From Porogramme epimiltina (taxonomy: Eukaryota; Basidiomycota; Agaricomycetes; Polyporales; Polyporaceae): DNA of 32,437 bases. A program made the position numbers and the translations under genes. The notes under the pieces were generated by a model. It did not search any database. It was not told where the DNA came from and saw only the letters and a list, made by a program, of their open reading frames with translations. The DNA is taken from the NCBI GenBank assembly GCA_900155495.1, contig FTLJ01000187.1:1-32437 (forward strand), written 5' to 3'. Of this stretch, positions 1 to 10,725 are shown one piece after another (position 1 is the stretch's first letter; every line of letters begins with the position of its first letter).

Positions 1-4
1 GAGT

Positions 5-29
5 GCGCACGGTTGCGCACGGTTGCGCA
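5..29. repeat. Short tandem repeat, 10-bp unit
   Basis: Two exact copies of the 10-bp unit gcgcacggtt (5-14 and 15-24) are followed by a five-base partial third copy. The repeat lies about 150 bp upstream of the aldo-keto reductase start codon. It could be part of that promoter or only a microsatellite; nothing here decides between these. Confidence 0.7.
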
Positions 30-181
30 AAATTATGCCAGCCCTTTCCTGAGTCGTGACTCAACCTAGGCCTGAGTCACACGCACTAGAAGCTCGGTCA
101 TTCAACATTGCATCTGAACGACTCTGTTTGGTCTGCCTCCTGCCATACCTTCACCTACCCCGGCCACTCATACAGTCATTC

Positions 182-1210
182 ATGTCCCGCAAAACATTTA
201 CTCTCAACGACGGCACTCAGATCCCTTGGATTGCTTTCGGAACCGGAACTGTTCACAGAGACCAGGATGTGTCCGCCACCATTAGCCTCGCAATAGCAAA
301 CGGGATCACGCATCTCGACGGCGCACAGATGTACAAGAACGAAGAATGGGTTGGAAAAGCCATCGCTTCTTCGGGAAGGCCACGCAGCGAGCTTTACGTG
401 ACTACGAAACTCGACGAGGTCCCTGAGGGAAGGACTGTTCGCGACATGCTCATTGAATCCCTCGCCAAGCTTAATCTGGAATATGTTGACCTCTTCCTCA
501 TTCACGTTCCTGTACATCATCCCGGAAGGCTTCAAACTGTTTGGAAGGAGCTTGAGGCACTGCACAGGGACGGCCTTACAAAGAGCATAGGCGTGTCCAA
601 CTTCGCTATCAAGCACCTTGAAGAGGTTCTAGAGGGAGCAACAGTTCTTCCGTCCGTAAACCAGGCGAGTTCTGCGCTCCAATTTCCCAAACGACGTTCC
701 GTCAACTATGTTTTGTAGATCGAGTTTCACCCATACGTATACAAAGCAAACGTGCCGCTCCTGGAGTTCCACAAGAAGCACAATATCGCCACGGCCGCCT
801 ATGCGGGCTTAGCTTCTCTTACTCGCCATAAGGGAGGCCCGGTGGACCCCGTTCTACCCCCTATATGCCGTCGACTCGAGAAAGACACGGGAAAGACCGT
901 AACGGATGCCCAGGTCCTTGGGCTGTGGATGCGCGCGCATGGCGTTATACAAATCACGTCAGTTCTCTTCGATATCTCCCAGGTCTGCGCGGTAGCTAAC
1001 GCAATATTCTCAGTACAAGTTCCAAGGAAGAGAGGATGAAAGAGTACCTCGCGACACAAAACTTACCAGATCTACAGCCCGAAGAAGTCGAAGCGATCAA
1101 CGTAGCGGGCTCTCAGATCCACCACCGATTTTATGTGAGCAACAGTCTTGAGTTTTGTGCGCACGCGGCCGCTTACTGCGTGCACACAGGGGCAGGAATA
1201 TATGGACTAA
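182..1210 (+). CDS. Aldo-keto reductase, 4 exons
   Basis: Predicted NAD(P)H-dependent aldo-keto reductase of 287 aa that would reduce carbonyl substrates in the cytosol; the substrate is unknown. Exons are 182-664, 719-957, 1014-1134 and 1190-1210, and all phases agree. The full catalytic tetrad is visible: Asp46 and Tyr51 in HLDGAQMYKNE, Lys76 in VTTKLDE and His108 in LFLIHVP. The exon 1/2 join restores the family motif VNQIEFHPYVY. The exon 2/3 join restores ITTSSKEERMKEYL, the cofactor-binding segment. The length is normal for a single-domain member. The start at 182 (MSRKTFTL) is the first ATG that gives the usual AKR N-terminus; the frame is also open upstream of it. The first intron (665-718) begins with GC instead of GT. 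The last exon codes only GQEYMD and is the least certain; without that splice the frame runs to a stop at 1222-1224. The gene converges on the glutaminase gene, with 106 bp between the stops. Confidence 0.9.
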
Positions 1211-1316
1211 GAATATGGTGTTAAGGAACGACGGCCGTGTATCTACAGCGATTGTTTATGCATACAAGGAGGGAACAATACATGGTACAAACGGTGCACT
1301 GCGCCCTCGAGAAGGG

Positions 1317-4300
1317 TCACGATAGCCCCTGGACGTACTCCGGCAGTGGCTCGGACTGCTCATTTCGGATCATCTTGATCTCCTCCCGCAAACGCTCCAC
1401 CTCTACGCGGAGCCCTGCTACACCCTGCGATCGTGATCCCGAGCGCGTCAATGGCAATGTCGGGCTCCGGAATGGATCCTCATCCACCATCATACTCGGA
1501 CCCACGGTGCTTGCCACATCCGACGCGGGCCCGTTAACGGGGTACAAACCCGCTTCCCGTGCTTTGACCGCCGAATGTGTGGGGGCAGTAGCGATCGGGA
1601 GGCTGACCGCCGTCGGGTCCGTGCCGTCCCTCGAGGACTGGTAGGCACTCGGGCTTGGTGCGTCTGCGTCGTGGAGCAGCAGGCCAGCGTCTGCACCCCC
1701 CGCGCTTCTGGGGGAGTCGTCTTGTTCCTGGATGAGTTGGAAAGCAGAGGCGGGCGCCTCGTACGCTTGGAAGGGGAGGACGAGCGGGCGCCGTCGTGGC
1801 GACTCGAGAATGTCGATCTTCTCGCTCATGTCCCCACGTGCGAGGCGGCGCCGGCGGCGCCGAATGAGATACATGGCACCGGCCGCAACCAGGGAGAGGA
1901 ATGCGGTACCGCCGATAGCTCCGCCTAGGACGGGGGCTAGGTGCAAGCGCGAATGGGACGCATTTGCGTTTGACCCACCGCTCTCATCGTTGTTTTGAGG
2001 GACGATGATGGTCCTGTTAGGAACGCTGAATAAAACGCGGGACGTCAGTGGGACGTTGACCATACAGCCTTCTTCAATGGCTACTCACGTTAGAGCTAGA
2101 TGGGCATACATAGCGCCGAGGCTAGGCCTGAATACGAAGACATGATGAGAACGGGCATGGCTGACAGTAAGATGTGCGGTCTTACCCAGCAGAGCCACCC
2201 AATGCGGCACCGGTTATACTGTCGAAGACATCCGGAAACGCGCCCACTGTGGTGTTTGAAGATGCCCTCACCCACACGCCATCGATGAACTGGTCGCGAA
2301 AGACTTGGTTTGTCATGAATGCCGACACGAAGATCAACCACGCTAGGAAAGTTTGGTTAGCAATGAGGTGGGATGTCATTAGAGCTTTGCGTACCTGCGC
2401 TCGAAGTTCGCGGGATGCTCCTATCGATAGGGGGCGCCTGTTCAACTGCAAATACAGGGATCAGCATGGTCCTCAGAAGGGAAAAATGCTGCTCACTTAG
2501 GTCGTCGAAGAAGATTTGATACATCAACGAAGCGTTGTTTATCAACTATTGGCCGCACCATTGTGAGCGCTGCTAATCATAGCAGACTAGCGACAAAGAC
2601 ACTCACGCCAGTAGGCACGAGGTTCGTGCCAAGCAGACGATCTGCATACAGATTGTAGTCCAACGCGAAGTTTAGGGCTGTCTGGTTATTATAAACCTCA
2701 TAGAATACCGACACGTTCCCCTGGGACGCAGTCGAGAGTGATAGCCACGTTTCCGCCATCTCTGTAGCTCGATTCTGTCGGTCGCGCCTGTGTCAAATGG
2801 GGACACTGGGGACACCAGGTGAGAAAAACGCACTTCATAGGAGTTCGCGTCAGACCCTTCGCCCAGCGCACGACTAATCTCAGCCATAGCCTTTACACCG
2901 ACGATGCCTTTAATGCCCAGGTTCGTCATATTCGCCGCGTTCTCCCCATCCGCTGATACCCTGTCAAGACGGGCAAGAAAGAATGAGTTTGGCGAGTAAT
3001 ATCATGGATGACGGGATTCTACAGACTGGTTTTCGAACGACAGAGAGTTGTTCGCCAGATAATCCGCCCAGCCCTTGATCAAGTTGTACTGGAACATTCG
3101 ACCTCGGTGAGCACAACAGGCTGTAATCCGAGTTGATATTGACATACGTGCTGTGCTAGCAACGCCCCGTTCCCCGATGTCCGCGCATGGGCATAGAGCA
3201 TTATGAGCATATTCCCCGTCTCTACATGGAAAGAATCAATTTCGAGAATGAAGTGGGATGTTCACTCGCAGAACATACGTTCGATTCCTTGCTGGTGTGC
3301 TCCACGTGTCCCAGAGGCAATAGGGTAAGACAAACCTGCGAGGGTTAGACGGGAATGACTTGCTAAAACTAGATCTTACCTAGATCCTGAGCAGCATACG
3401 CCAATTCGCCCTTGTTATCTTGCACATCGAGGAGTGGGGTGAGCAGCCCGCCCACGAATGATGCGTTGAGGTATAAGAGCGCAGGAAGCGCCGCATACAT
3501 CTTTTCGACGGGATCCACGCGCCTACAAAGGAGGTGTCAAGCTCAAAGACGCCACATTGGAGCACAGAGGTCACGTACTGGGAGGTCCCGACATCCTTCA
3601 TGAAGATCTTGACGTCCGACGCGTTCGTCTTGCCGTCGGAGCCGTTAGAAACGGTGATGTCGAGAGCACCCAACGTCTGGCGTGTGGCTAGGGAGACAAT
3701 ATCCGTGTATGCGGAAGAGACCGCGGCCGCAGCATCCATGATCTTTTTGTCGAGGACCACCGCGCGGCTATATGCTGCTTGAGAATCGCCAGTGAATGCG
3801 TCGATCTGAGAGAGATGCCATGAAGGAGATGCAATGAGTATATAGATAACAAGTGAAGAGTGATGCCACACACCGCGTCAGCAATATCCTCGTACTGTGT
3901 AGTAAAGTACGGCACACGCTCCTCAGTCGCGCCAGAAGAAGTAGTAAAGAGCACTGAGGGACTGCGGACGTAGCCCACCGACCACGTGGTAGGATCGGAG
4001 TCCCGAATCTCCCCAAAGTCGACTGCGAATGCGAATACGAGGAAGTCTCTGCGAACAGCAAGCATCTTTGTAAGAATGCAGACGTGACATGTAGGGACGT
4101 CTCACAAGGGGTACAAGCCGGTGCTGTCGGCAGCCTGGTTTGTAAGTCGACCAGAGCCAGCGAACTGTACGTCAACTACAGGGGAGACATCGATTTGCCA
4201 CGTCATGCTTGGGGTCTGAGCGAAGACATAAGGCCGAAATCGTGACTGAGCTTCTGAACTTTTCTTACCGAGGACATCGCAAAGTAGACCTTGCCGTCTT

Positions 4301-5082
4301 GGCTCCGCTCGTTCACTTGAGCATTCGCTTGAGGGTTCTCTAGCTCCATCTCGTGAAACACGCTGCTTCCAGTAACCTTGCTGCTCCAACGCGCTGGGCT
4401 CGTTGCATTCGATGATAGCCATTCTAGTGATGCGACCCGATTAGATACAATAGGAACGACGAAGAAGATGGAGGATTTACGGGAAGCTGTGATGTCCGAG
4501 TACACTTGCACGTCGTGAGTTTGATCATCGGTTGATGTCACTTGGATAGTCAAGTAGGAGAACGGAAGTGACTGCTTGACCCAGTCGTCGGGCTGCATAC
4601 CCCATCAGCTCAAGATCTGCCTCAACATACAAAACTACTCACCTCGATTGGGGATAAGAACGTGACCGTCAAGTTCATCGGCCCGGCTTGCATAAGGAAC
4701 ACGGATCGCGTTGGGGTGATTTGCACGCTGGTGACATTGGCATTGGGCCCGTCCGGTAAGTCGTTCCCCAACCATCCGTAAACGACGCTATCAATCCTTA
4801 TCTTGCCCCGCCACCCTATGTCTGGGCCCTGATGTCACAGTCAGCAACGCACGTCGTCGAGAAATAGGCATCACATACCGTTTGAGTCCAAAACGTGGGC
4901 CATGACGAAGAGAGAGGCTGAGATCCTTTTACGCTGTTATGCCACACGCTCAAGTACGGCGAGCGGACGGCGAGGGGAATGCTTGCAGGAGTGATGGGTG
5001 GCAATGGGTCTGCTATGATGATTCCAGAGACGAGACTCCATAGCAACGCGAGGAAAAGGAAAAGCGATGCTATCGGCCGCAT
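1317..5082 (-). CDS. gtaA: Membrane-anchored GtaA-type glutaminase
   Basis: Predicted extracellular glutaminase (L-glutamine to glutamate plus ammonia), 936 aa. Exons: 5082-4879, 4828-4643, 4592-4481, 4423-4269, 4215-4106, 4048-3874, 3805-3579, 3522-3380, 3335-3279, 3221-3148, 3088-3013, 2952-2834, 2774-2607, 2545-2497, 2445-2395, 2342-2186, 2127-2089, 2025-1317. Residues 1-20 form a signal peptide. The Glutaminase A domains follow (DUF4964/DUF5127/DUF4965/DUF1793 types), shown by VRSPYLSVWHNS, VYGWLGNDLPDGPN, ATRQTLGALDITVS, TGNMLIML, TNLGIKGIVGVKAMAEIS, YNLYADRLLGTNLVP and GAMYAHLALT. Family members usually stop near residue 700. Here a membrane helix (about 732-755), an Arg6 stop-transfer run and a tail of about 180 residues follow. 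The tail ends in a short coiled-coil-like stretch (RVEVERLREEIKMI) and LPEYVQGLS. The intron at 2953-3012 has a weak donor and two alternative donors upstream. The 57-nt intron at 4424-4480 is stop-free in frame, so its retention would still code. Confidence 0.88.
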
Positions 5083-5200
5083 GAAGGAATGAACATGCAA
5101 CGAACGAGAGGAAAGGGGGTAAAAGAGTGACGGGCCGAGATAGGCGGGTTGAAGGGAAGGGGAGGGAATAGAGGAGCGAGCGCGAGAGGAAAGTGCCGCA
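5083..5200 (-). promoter_or_regulatory. Pyrimidine-rich leader of the glutaminase gene
   Basis: Read on the minus strand, the 118 bases before the glutaminase ATG are strongly C/T-rich, with runs such as ctattccctccccttccc. C/T-rich stretches just upstream of the start are common at fungal transcription starts. No clear TATA box is seen. Confidence 0.4.
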
Positions 5201-5883
5201 TCCCATGATCTTCAGGACGGGGCACAGGACTCAGGGAACCTTCGTGACTGGGTGCCGACGCCCGAAAGGGCTCGTGAGGTTACGGCATGTCATTGATGCC
5301 TACGAACGAAGTGAGCAGATCGCGACGAGTCAGCTCTTCGTGACACCCGCCGATCTCGGGAGGTCACGACAAGTCCCACCGAGCTGAGTCGCCGGCGGGC
5401 TATGAGTGACGTCTAAGCTTCTATCATACAGCCAATGCATGGAAACGGCTCACATTTGCGTCGTTTGTTGATCCCGGGAGTATACCAGGGTGGCCCCATA
5501 GGAGATGTTTAGGAGACCAGAGGACCGCGTCAAGGCAGCATACGGCTAGTTGCTAGGGGGGCAGAGGCACCATCAAGCGAAGCATGAAAGGAACTGTCAA
5601 CACCGCTGCGATCGCCCACGCCCACGAAGTGCATCCCATTCAGGAGACCATGTGGGCGAGCCGAAATGTGCTTCGAGAGATGAAGGGCGTGGGTGCGGTG
5701 ACGGCGGAACAGACCACATCGTGGCTCTGGCGTCTGGCGGGGAACGCGTTGGTAGCGCGCCCGCATTGATAACGGTGTTGCTAGAGACCGCCTCCACGTA
5801 AAAGCCTGACCGTACCCTCTGCAGATCCACCCCTGTTAGCCAGTTTGGGGACGACATGGCGAGATAAACACAAACCTTAGGTC
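5201..5883. other. Intergenic, no supported gene
   Basis: All frames here are short, share no recognisable motif and lack splice sites that would join them. I see no RNA gene, tandem array or terminal inverted repeat. Confidence 0.5.
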
Positions 5884-6315
5884 CTAAGCCACCATATCCG
5901 CGCCGCGATCGTCGACGTCTGAGAAAAGGCGTTTTCCATGATGGCGATAGAATGTACTTCGCACAGCAGCATGCTGCTTCTTGATATCAACGTCTATAAG
6001 CACGCATTTGATGCAGATGTACGCCCGGCGGAAGACTGAACCGACGTGGTTCGGAACGCAATTCGCGCTCCCCGGGATGAAGATCAAAGTTGAAGGAATG
6101 TTTAAGTGGAAGCGCCCGCAACCAGAGGCAACCCAATTGGGCTGACATTTCAGAATTACGTATTGCCCAGGGCTACGCCCACGTGATGTGATCCAATATC
6201 GGAGCGTCATTGAGTCGAATCTCGAGTCTTGGCTGGCATTTCCAGAGTAGTACGATCTGTGACTTGCATGAACTTCTAAAACACTCAAAGCCTCGAATCG
6301 ACTCCACTGGAGCAT
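5884..6315 (-). CDS. Orphan ORF, 143 aa, unknown
   Basis: I do not recognise this protein. It is an uninterrupted ATG-to-TAG frame of 143 codons in a 2.5 kb region that otherwise lacks coding signal. It has no signal peptide, membrane helix or low-complexity bias. The middle (about residues 35-95, with MTLRYWITSRG and IPSTLIFIPGSAN) has a mixed hydrophobic/charged composition like a folded domain. Unlike most spurious frames here it does not lie opposite a real gene. It could be a small gene, one exon of a larger gene, or a remnant of a decayed gene or mobile element. The local sequence is less GC-rich than the confident genes. Confidence 0.3.
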   Translation of the reverse strand: MLQWSRFEALSVLEVHASHRSYYSGNASQDSRFDSMTLRYWITSRGRSPGQYVILKCQPNWVASGCGRFHLNIPSTLIFIPGSANCVPNHVGSVFRRAYICIKCVLIDVDIKKQHAAVRSTFYRHHGKRLFSDVDDRGADMVA

Positions 6316-7755
6316 GGGTTTGTATAGATGGTGAGGTAAATGGAATGATACATTGTTCAGGCGCCTTCGAAGGTCGTTAGCGAGGCTTATTAGAGCCTTC
6401 TACTGTATGTTAGTGAACCGAGCTTAACACCGTTGTGTCATGAGTATGTTTTCCTTCGCGTTTCGCTTCAGAGGTGGGCAGTCATCCTTTCACGGCTACC
6501 TCTGAGGCAAACAGCGACGCTACACATAAGACACCGACAAAACGAATGCTACGGTGAGGCGCTAGGCATAATCCCTGCGAGGTAGAGGGGGGCGAGCAAG
6601 TATACGTGGTTTGGCTGAAGTACACAATGGGGATGTATACGAAATCTGGCGCCAGGAGGAAGTGTCGCACCGCACCGACGTGTGGCCCGCCTCCCGTAGG
6701 CTTTCCCTAGACCTCGAAAATTTGACCATGCCCCCATCTAGGCTTCCGGAGGATCCATGGCCGTGCCGTAGGGTTTCGAGAAGTGTTCTTCCCTCGCGGC
6801 GCGACCTCCGCGAAACACCAGCCTCAGAGCGCTGCCAGAGACGGTTGTCCTAGGCCAAAGATCCGAAAGGCGGTCTCAGCAAGGGAGCTAGTTGAGCGTT
6901 GCTTACCCGCAGGATACGCGGCTCGGGGCCCTGCACTGCACCGTATGGGCGAAGAACGTGCGTCGTTTGATACGCTGGAGGTGTAAAGACAGCGCCTTCC
7001 CGGCAAGCGATTGTGATGTCAGCAAGAAGCTCTGACGTATTGTCCTGTTACGTTGAACGCAGCGTTACTCGAGCAGGGCGCAGAAAGACTCTTACTTACC
7101 ACATTAGAAGACTTTGTGAGATGTCTGCCGCGGAGTACTTGAGCGTTGGGTGGTTGAAAGCCAGAGGCAGGGCTGGAAGTGGAGAGAGGTGGTTGAGCGG
7201 ATGAACCCGCCATCACCATGGAGGCGCGAAGAAGCTGATCCTATGACGAAGCGCATCGACGCCGCTGCGGTGGCATACGTCACGCGAATGGGGAGCCTGC
7301 GGAGCGCTGAGGCAGCTTCGCCTCCACTGACACAAAGTCGCGCCGGTGGTGCACGCCGGACGTCTGGCGGGGTCGGGCGAAGAGAGACGGCCGAGGAGTC
7401 ACGGGCGGGGGTCGAGAAGGCGGGGCCTGGACGAGTCGGGTAGCCGGCGGGACGAGAAGCGGGGATCGAGGCGGGTGGCTGTGTCCGGAGGTCGGGAGTC
7501 TACGCCCCGCGTGCCAAGCCGCGCGCGCCAACTGCGCGATAAAATAGTCTGTCGGGGCGCTCGCCCCAACTCTGTCCTTGCCCTCACCCCGAGTGGACCA
7601 CAGGCGGAGTCTCGCCTCCCGACCGGACACGAACGTGCGTGCACGCTGCTCGAACTGTCTCCGCGCCTTCTCTCACTTCTCGCCCATATAGTCAGCCCCG
7701 CGGGCTCTTCTCTTGGCCCGACGCTCCTTTGCAGCACACTCCCTCCTCCCCCGCC
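6316..7755. other. Intergenic region upstream of PHO84
   Basis: No frame here shows a family motif or consistent splicing. The last part is the promoter and leader of the phosphate transporter gene. It contains an A/T patch (gataaaatag, near 7539), the sequence catatag (7684-7690) and a C/T-rich run that ends at the start codon (ctccctcctcccccgcc). Phosphate-responsive elements of the yeast Pho4 type (CACGTG) were not found in the last few hundred bases. Confidence 0.45.
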
Positions 7756-10323
7756 ATGTCCGCACAACCCGCTCCCACCCAGGCGCCCCCCTCCTACGAG
7801 GACCAGCAACCGGCGGTGCACCACTCGAACTTGGAGGACTTTGAGAGGGAGGCGGACGTCCGCCTCCCCTTCCTCCTCTCCTACCGCGAGGTCAAGCTGC
7901 TTGGCATCGCCGGGGTATGTCCCCTCCCCTGTCCGGTCACACGACCACTCCTCATCCGTCCCCCCTCCCTCCCTGCAGGTTGGTTTCTTCCTAGATGGTG
8001 AGTACAATCCTTATACATCCCACGCAAATTGTTTCTGAGGCTCGCGCAGCCTATGATCTGTTTATCATCAACGTACGTCCCCCCGCACCCCCTCTCCCGC
8101 CCTCAAAAGGCTCATCCCCCACAGCCCGTCGCGACCATGCTCCAATACCGCCTCTACGGCGGCCACTCGCTCCCTCCAAATCTCGAGGGCTTCGTCAAGG
8201 CTGGCGCGAACATTGGCAGTGTTATCGGACAATTCGCCTTTGGTACGTCGTCCCACTCCCCCCATGCTCGCGTGACCATCCGCGAAGCACGGTCGGCATT
8301 CCGCCGGCCGCGCGCTACCTTCTGCGCTGCGTACGGAGTTTATGTTTAACGCGCTGTCCACACCCACAGGGTACTCCGCGGACTACTTCGGCCGAAAGGC
8401 AGTTTGTGAGTAAACCTCGCTGTATACGCATTCAAACGGGCGTACTAACGCGGAGGGGCCACAGACGGCAAGGAACTCATGCTGATCATCTTCGCGACTA
8501 TCGGTTCCATCTGCGACCCTACAGGTACGTTCTTTTACGTGTCTATACGTCCTTGTGCGGCCCGACGTCCGCTCACCATACATTCCCCATGCCGTACATC
8601 CTTTTTCTCCTCCAGGCGCGCTCTCGCCCAACAGCGCGCTCATCTGGCTCGGGGTCTGGCGCATCATCCTCGGCATCGGCGTCGGCGGCGACTACCCCAT
8701 GTCGGCGTCGGTCGCGACGGACCGCGCGAACCTGCGCCGCCGCGGCACGCTCCTGTCGTACATCTTCGCGAACCAGGGCTGGGGCTCGTTCGTCGGCAGT
8801 CTCGCGTTCATCATCGTCCTGCTCTGCTACAAGCACACCATGAACGCGGAAGGTCACACGAGCAAGGTCGATGGAGGTGCGTTTTGCTTGCAATGCTGGC
8901 TATATGCGCTTTTTTGACTAATACATGCTGTAGTATGGCGCATCCTCGTCGGACTATCCCTCATCCCCGCCTTCGGCACGCTCTACCAGCGTCTCACCCT
9001 CCCTGAGTCGACGCGCTACATGGAGCAGCGTAAGCAGGCGGCGGTCAAGGACGAAGAGGCGATCGACGAGCTCAAGAAGAAGGCGAACGCGGACCCCGGC
9101 GTCGTGGAGAAGACGGCGAGCTCCTCATCTGACTCCGCGAGCCAAACGGACGCGGCGGCCGCGGCGGAGCGGGACGCGCACGCGAAGCACCTCGCGAGCG
9201 TGAAGAAGACGCACTTCAAGGACTTCTTCGTCTACTTCTCCGAATGGCGCCATCTCAAAGTCCTCCTCGGGACCTGCTCGTGCTGGTTCCTCCTCGACAT
9301 CGCGTAAGTTCCGCCTCCGCTTCATCCGTCCCCCCGCGTTCCGTCCCGTCCCCCCGCGTTCCGTCCCGTTCCCCCGCTTTCCGCCCCCATTCCCGCGAAG
9401 CTCACGGAGCCCCGCGTGTCCACAGCTTCTACGGCATCAACCTCAACCAGAACGTCGTCCTGCAGCAGATCGGCTTCGACGGGAGCAGCGGCACCCCCTG
9501 GGAGCGCCTCTTCAAGATCGGCATCGGCAACCTCATCATCACCGCGCTCGGCTTCGTCCCCGGGTACTACGTCTCGATCCTCAGCATCGAGTACCTCGGC
9601 CGCAAGTGGATCCAGATCCAGGGCTTCCTCATGGCCGCGCTCTTCCGTGAGTCCTCACGCCCCCGCCCTTGCGATATGAGAAAGCGAGAGCCCCTCCTGA
9701 CCGCCCCGCGTGACAGTCGGCATCCTCGCGGGCAAGTTCCACACGCTCAGCACGCCCGCGTTCATCGTCTGCTTCGCCTTCCTCCAGTTCTTCTTCAACT
9801 TCGGCGCCAACACGTACGTCCCGCTCCGCTCCCCCCTCCGTCTTCTACGCGCTAACCCGTTTTCCTCCTCAGCACGACCTACGTACGCCCGTCCCGGCTC
9901 ACTCGCCCGCGCACCGGATGCTGACTCCGCTCCGTCCACAGTGCTACCCCGCAGAGGTCTTCCCGACGCGCTTCCGCGCCTCCGCGCACGGCATGTCCGC
10001 CGCGTGCGGCAAGGCCGGCGCGATCATCTCCGCGCTCGCGTTCAACTCGCTCTCCAAGTCCATCGGCACGCCTTCCGTCCTTTGGAGTACGTCTTCCCTT
10101 CTCCTGCCTCCTCCCTATCTCCCGCCCTATCTCTCGCTGCCCAGTCATGTGCAATCGCTGACGCGTGATTTCTATCTTGTTCGCCGCGCGTACAGTCTTC
10201 TTCGGGTGCTGCATCGCCGGCGCGTTCTGCACGCTGCTCCTCCCCGAGGTGCGCGGGCGCGACCCCGACATCGTGTACGAGCAGGAGATGCGCGAGCGCC
10301 GCGCCGCGCTCGCCCCGCAATAA
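7756..10323 (+). CDS. PHO84: Inorganic phosphate:H+ symporter, PHO84 type
   Basis: Predicted high-affinity phosphate transporter of the plasma membrane (MFS, PHS family), 548 aa. Exons: 7756-7914, 7979-7997, 8050-8072, 8125-8242, 8370-8405, 8465-8524, 8616-8876, 8934-9303, 9426-9646, 9717-9813, 9873-9882, 9942-10086, 10196-10323; every phase agrees. The N-terminus contains PPSYEDQ and is cytosolic. TM1 carries [13 protein letters not shown]. The family signature [14 protein letters not shown] includes Asp164, which corresponds to the phosphate-binding Asp of the family. A charged, Ala/Ser-rich central loop (about residues 260-305) separates the two six-helix halves. The second half has [17 protein letters not shown] and [21 protein letters not shown], both diagnostic of PHS transporters. 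The length is close to the usual 520-590 aa. Two upstream exons are only 19 and 23 nt and exon 11 is only 10 nt, so automatic predictions may skip them. The start fits the C/T-rich leader immediately before it. Confidence 0.95.
9331..9390. repeat. 20-bp minisatellite in a PHO84 intron
   Basis: The units at 9331-9350 and 9351-9370 (cccccgcgttccgtcccgtc) differ only at the last base. A third unit at 9371-9390 is diverged. All lie inside the 122-nt intron 9304-9425, the second longest of this gene's introns after 8243-8369 (127 nt). Repeat expansion could explain its length. Confidence 0.8.
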
Positions 10324-10725
10324 GCATGCGTGGCACGACGCACGTGCGGTTCCGCCCTTTCGGTGTCGCGAATTCAATGGAAGAAGGTGGGGGCGAGGGT
10401 GGGTCCCAGACCCCGGTTAATGATCGTCGACGGCCCTAACTTCGCCAAGAAGCAAGGCTGCAGCGATCGAGGGAGAAGCGGGATGGACGATCTATGTTTG
10501 TTAGTAGAGAACCGAGTGTGTATCGCTGTGGTGGGTCTGCTTAGAAAATGCCCCTGCTTCTCTAGATGGCGGCGGGGGCTGCTGAAGTCTCTGCTCCTTT
10601 TGTATGTACTATCTGCTCACGACGACATCTGGGCGCCGACGCGCCCTAGCATTAATGATCATTAGATTCAATGCAGACACCGATGTTCACAACGAGTGCT
10701 AAATGCATGACCATAGACAAGCTAT
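10324..10725. other. Convergent 3' region, PHO84 and HET gene
   Basis: About 400 bp lie between the stop of the phosphate transporter (+) and the spliced stop of the first HET gene (-). The region must hold both 3' ends. No coding signal or strong inverted repeat was seen. Confidence 0.5.

Noticed and set aside
3279..3288. tRNA B-box-like sequence gttcgattcc
   Set aside because: No A box or cloverleaf can be built around it, and it overlaps the exon 9/intron boundary of the glutaminase.
7346..8038. Frames of 200-230 codons on both strands over the PHO84 start
   Set aside because: They are Arg/Pro-rich, conflict with the PHO84 exons and have no motif.
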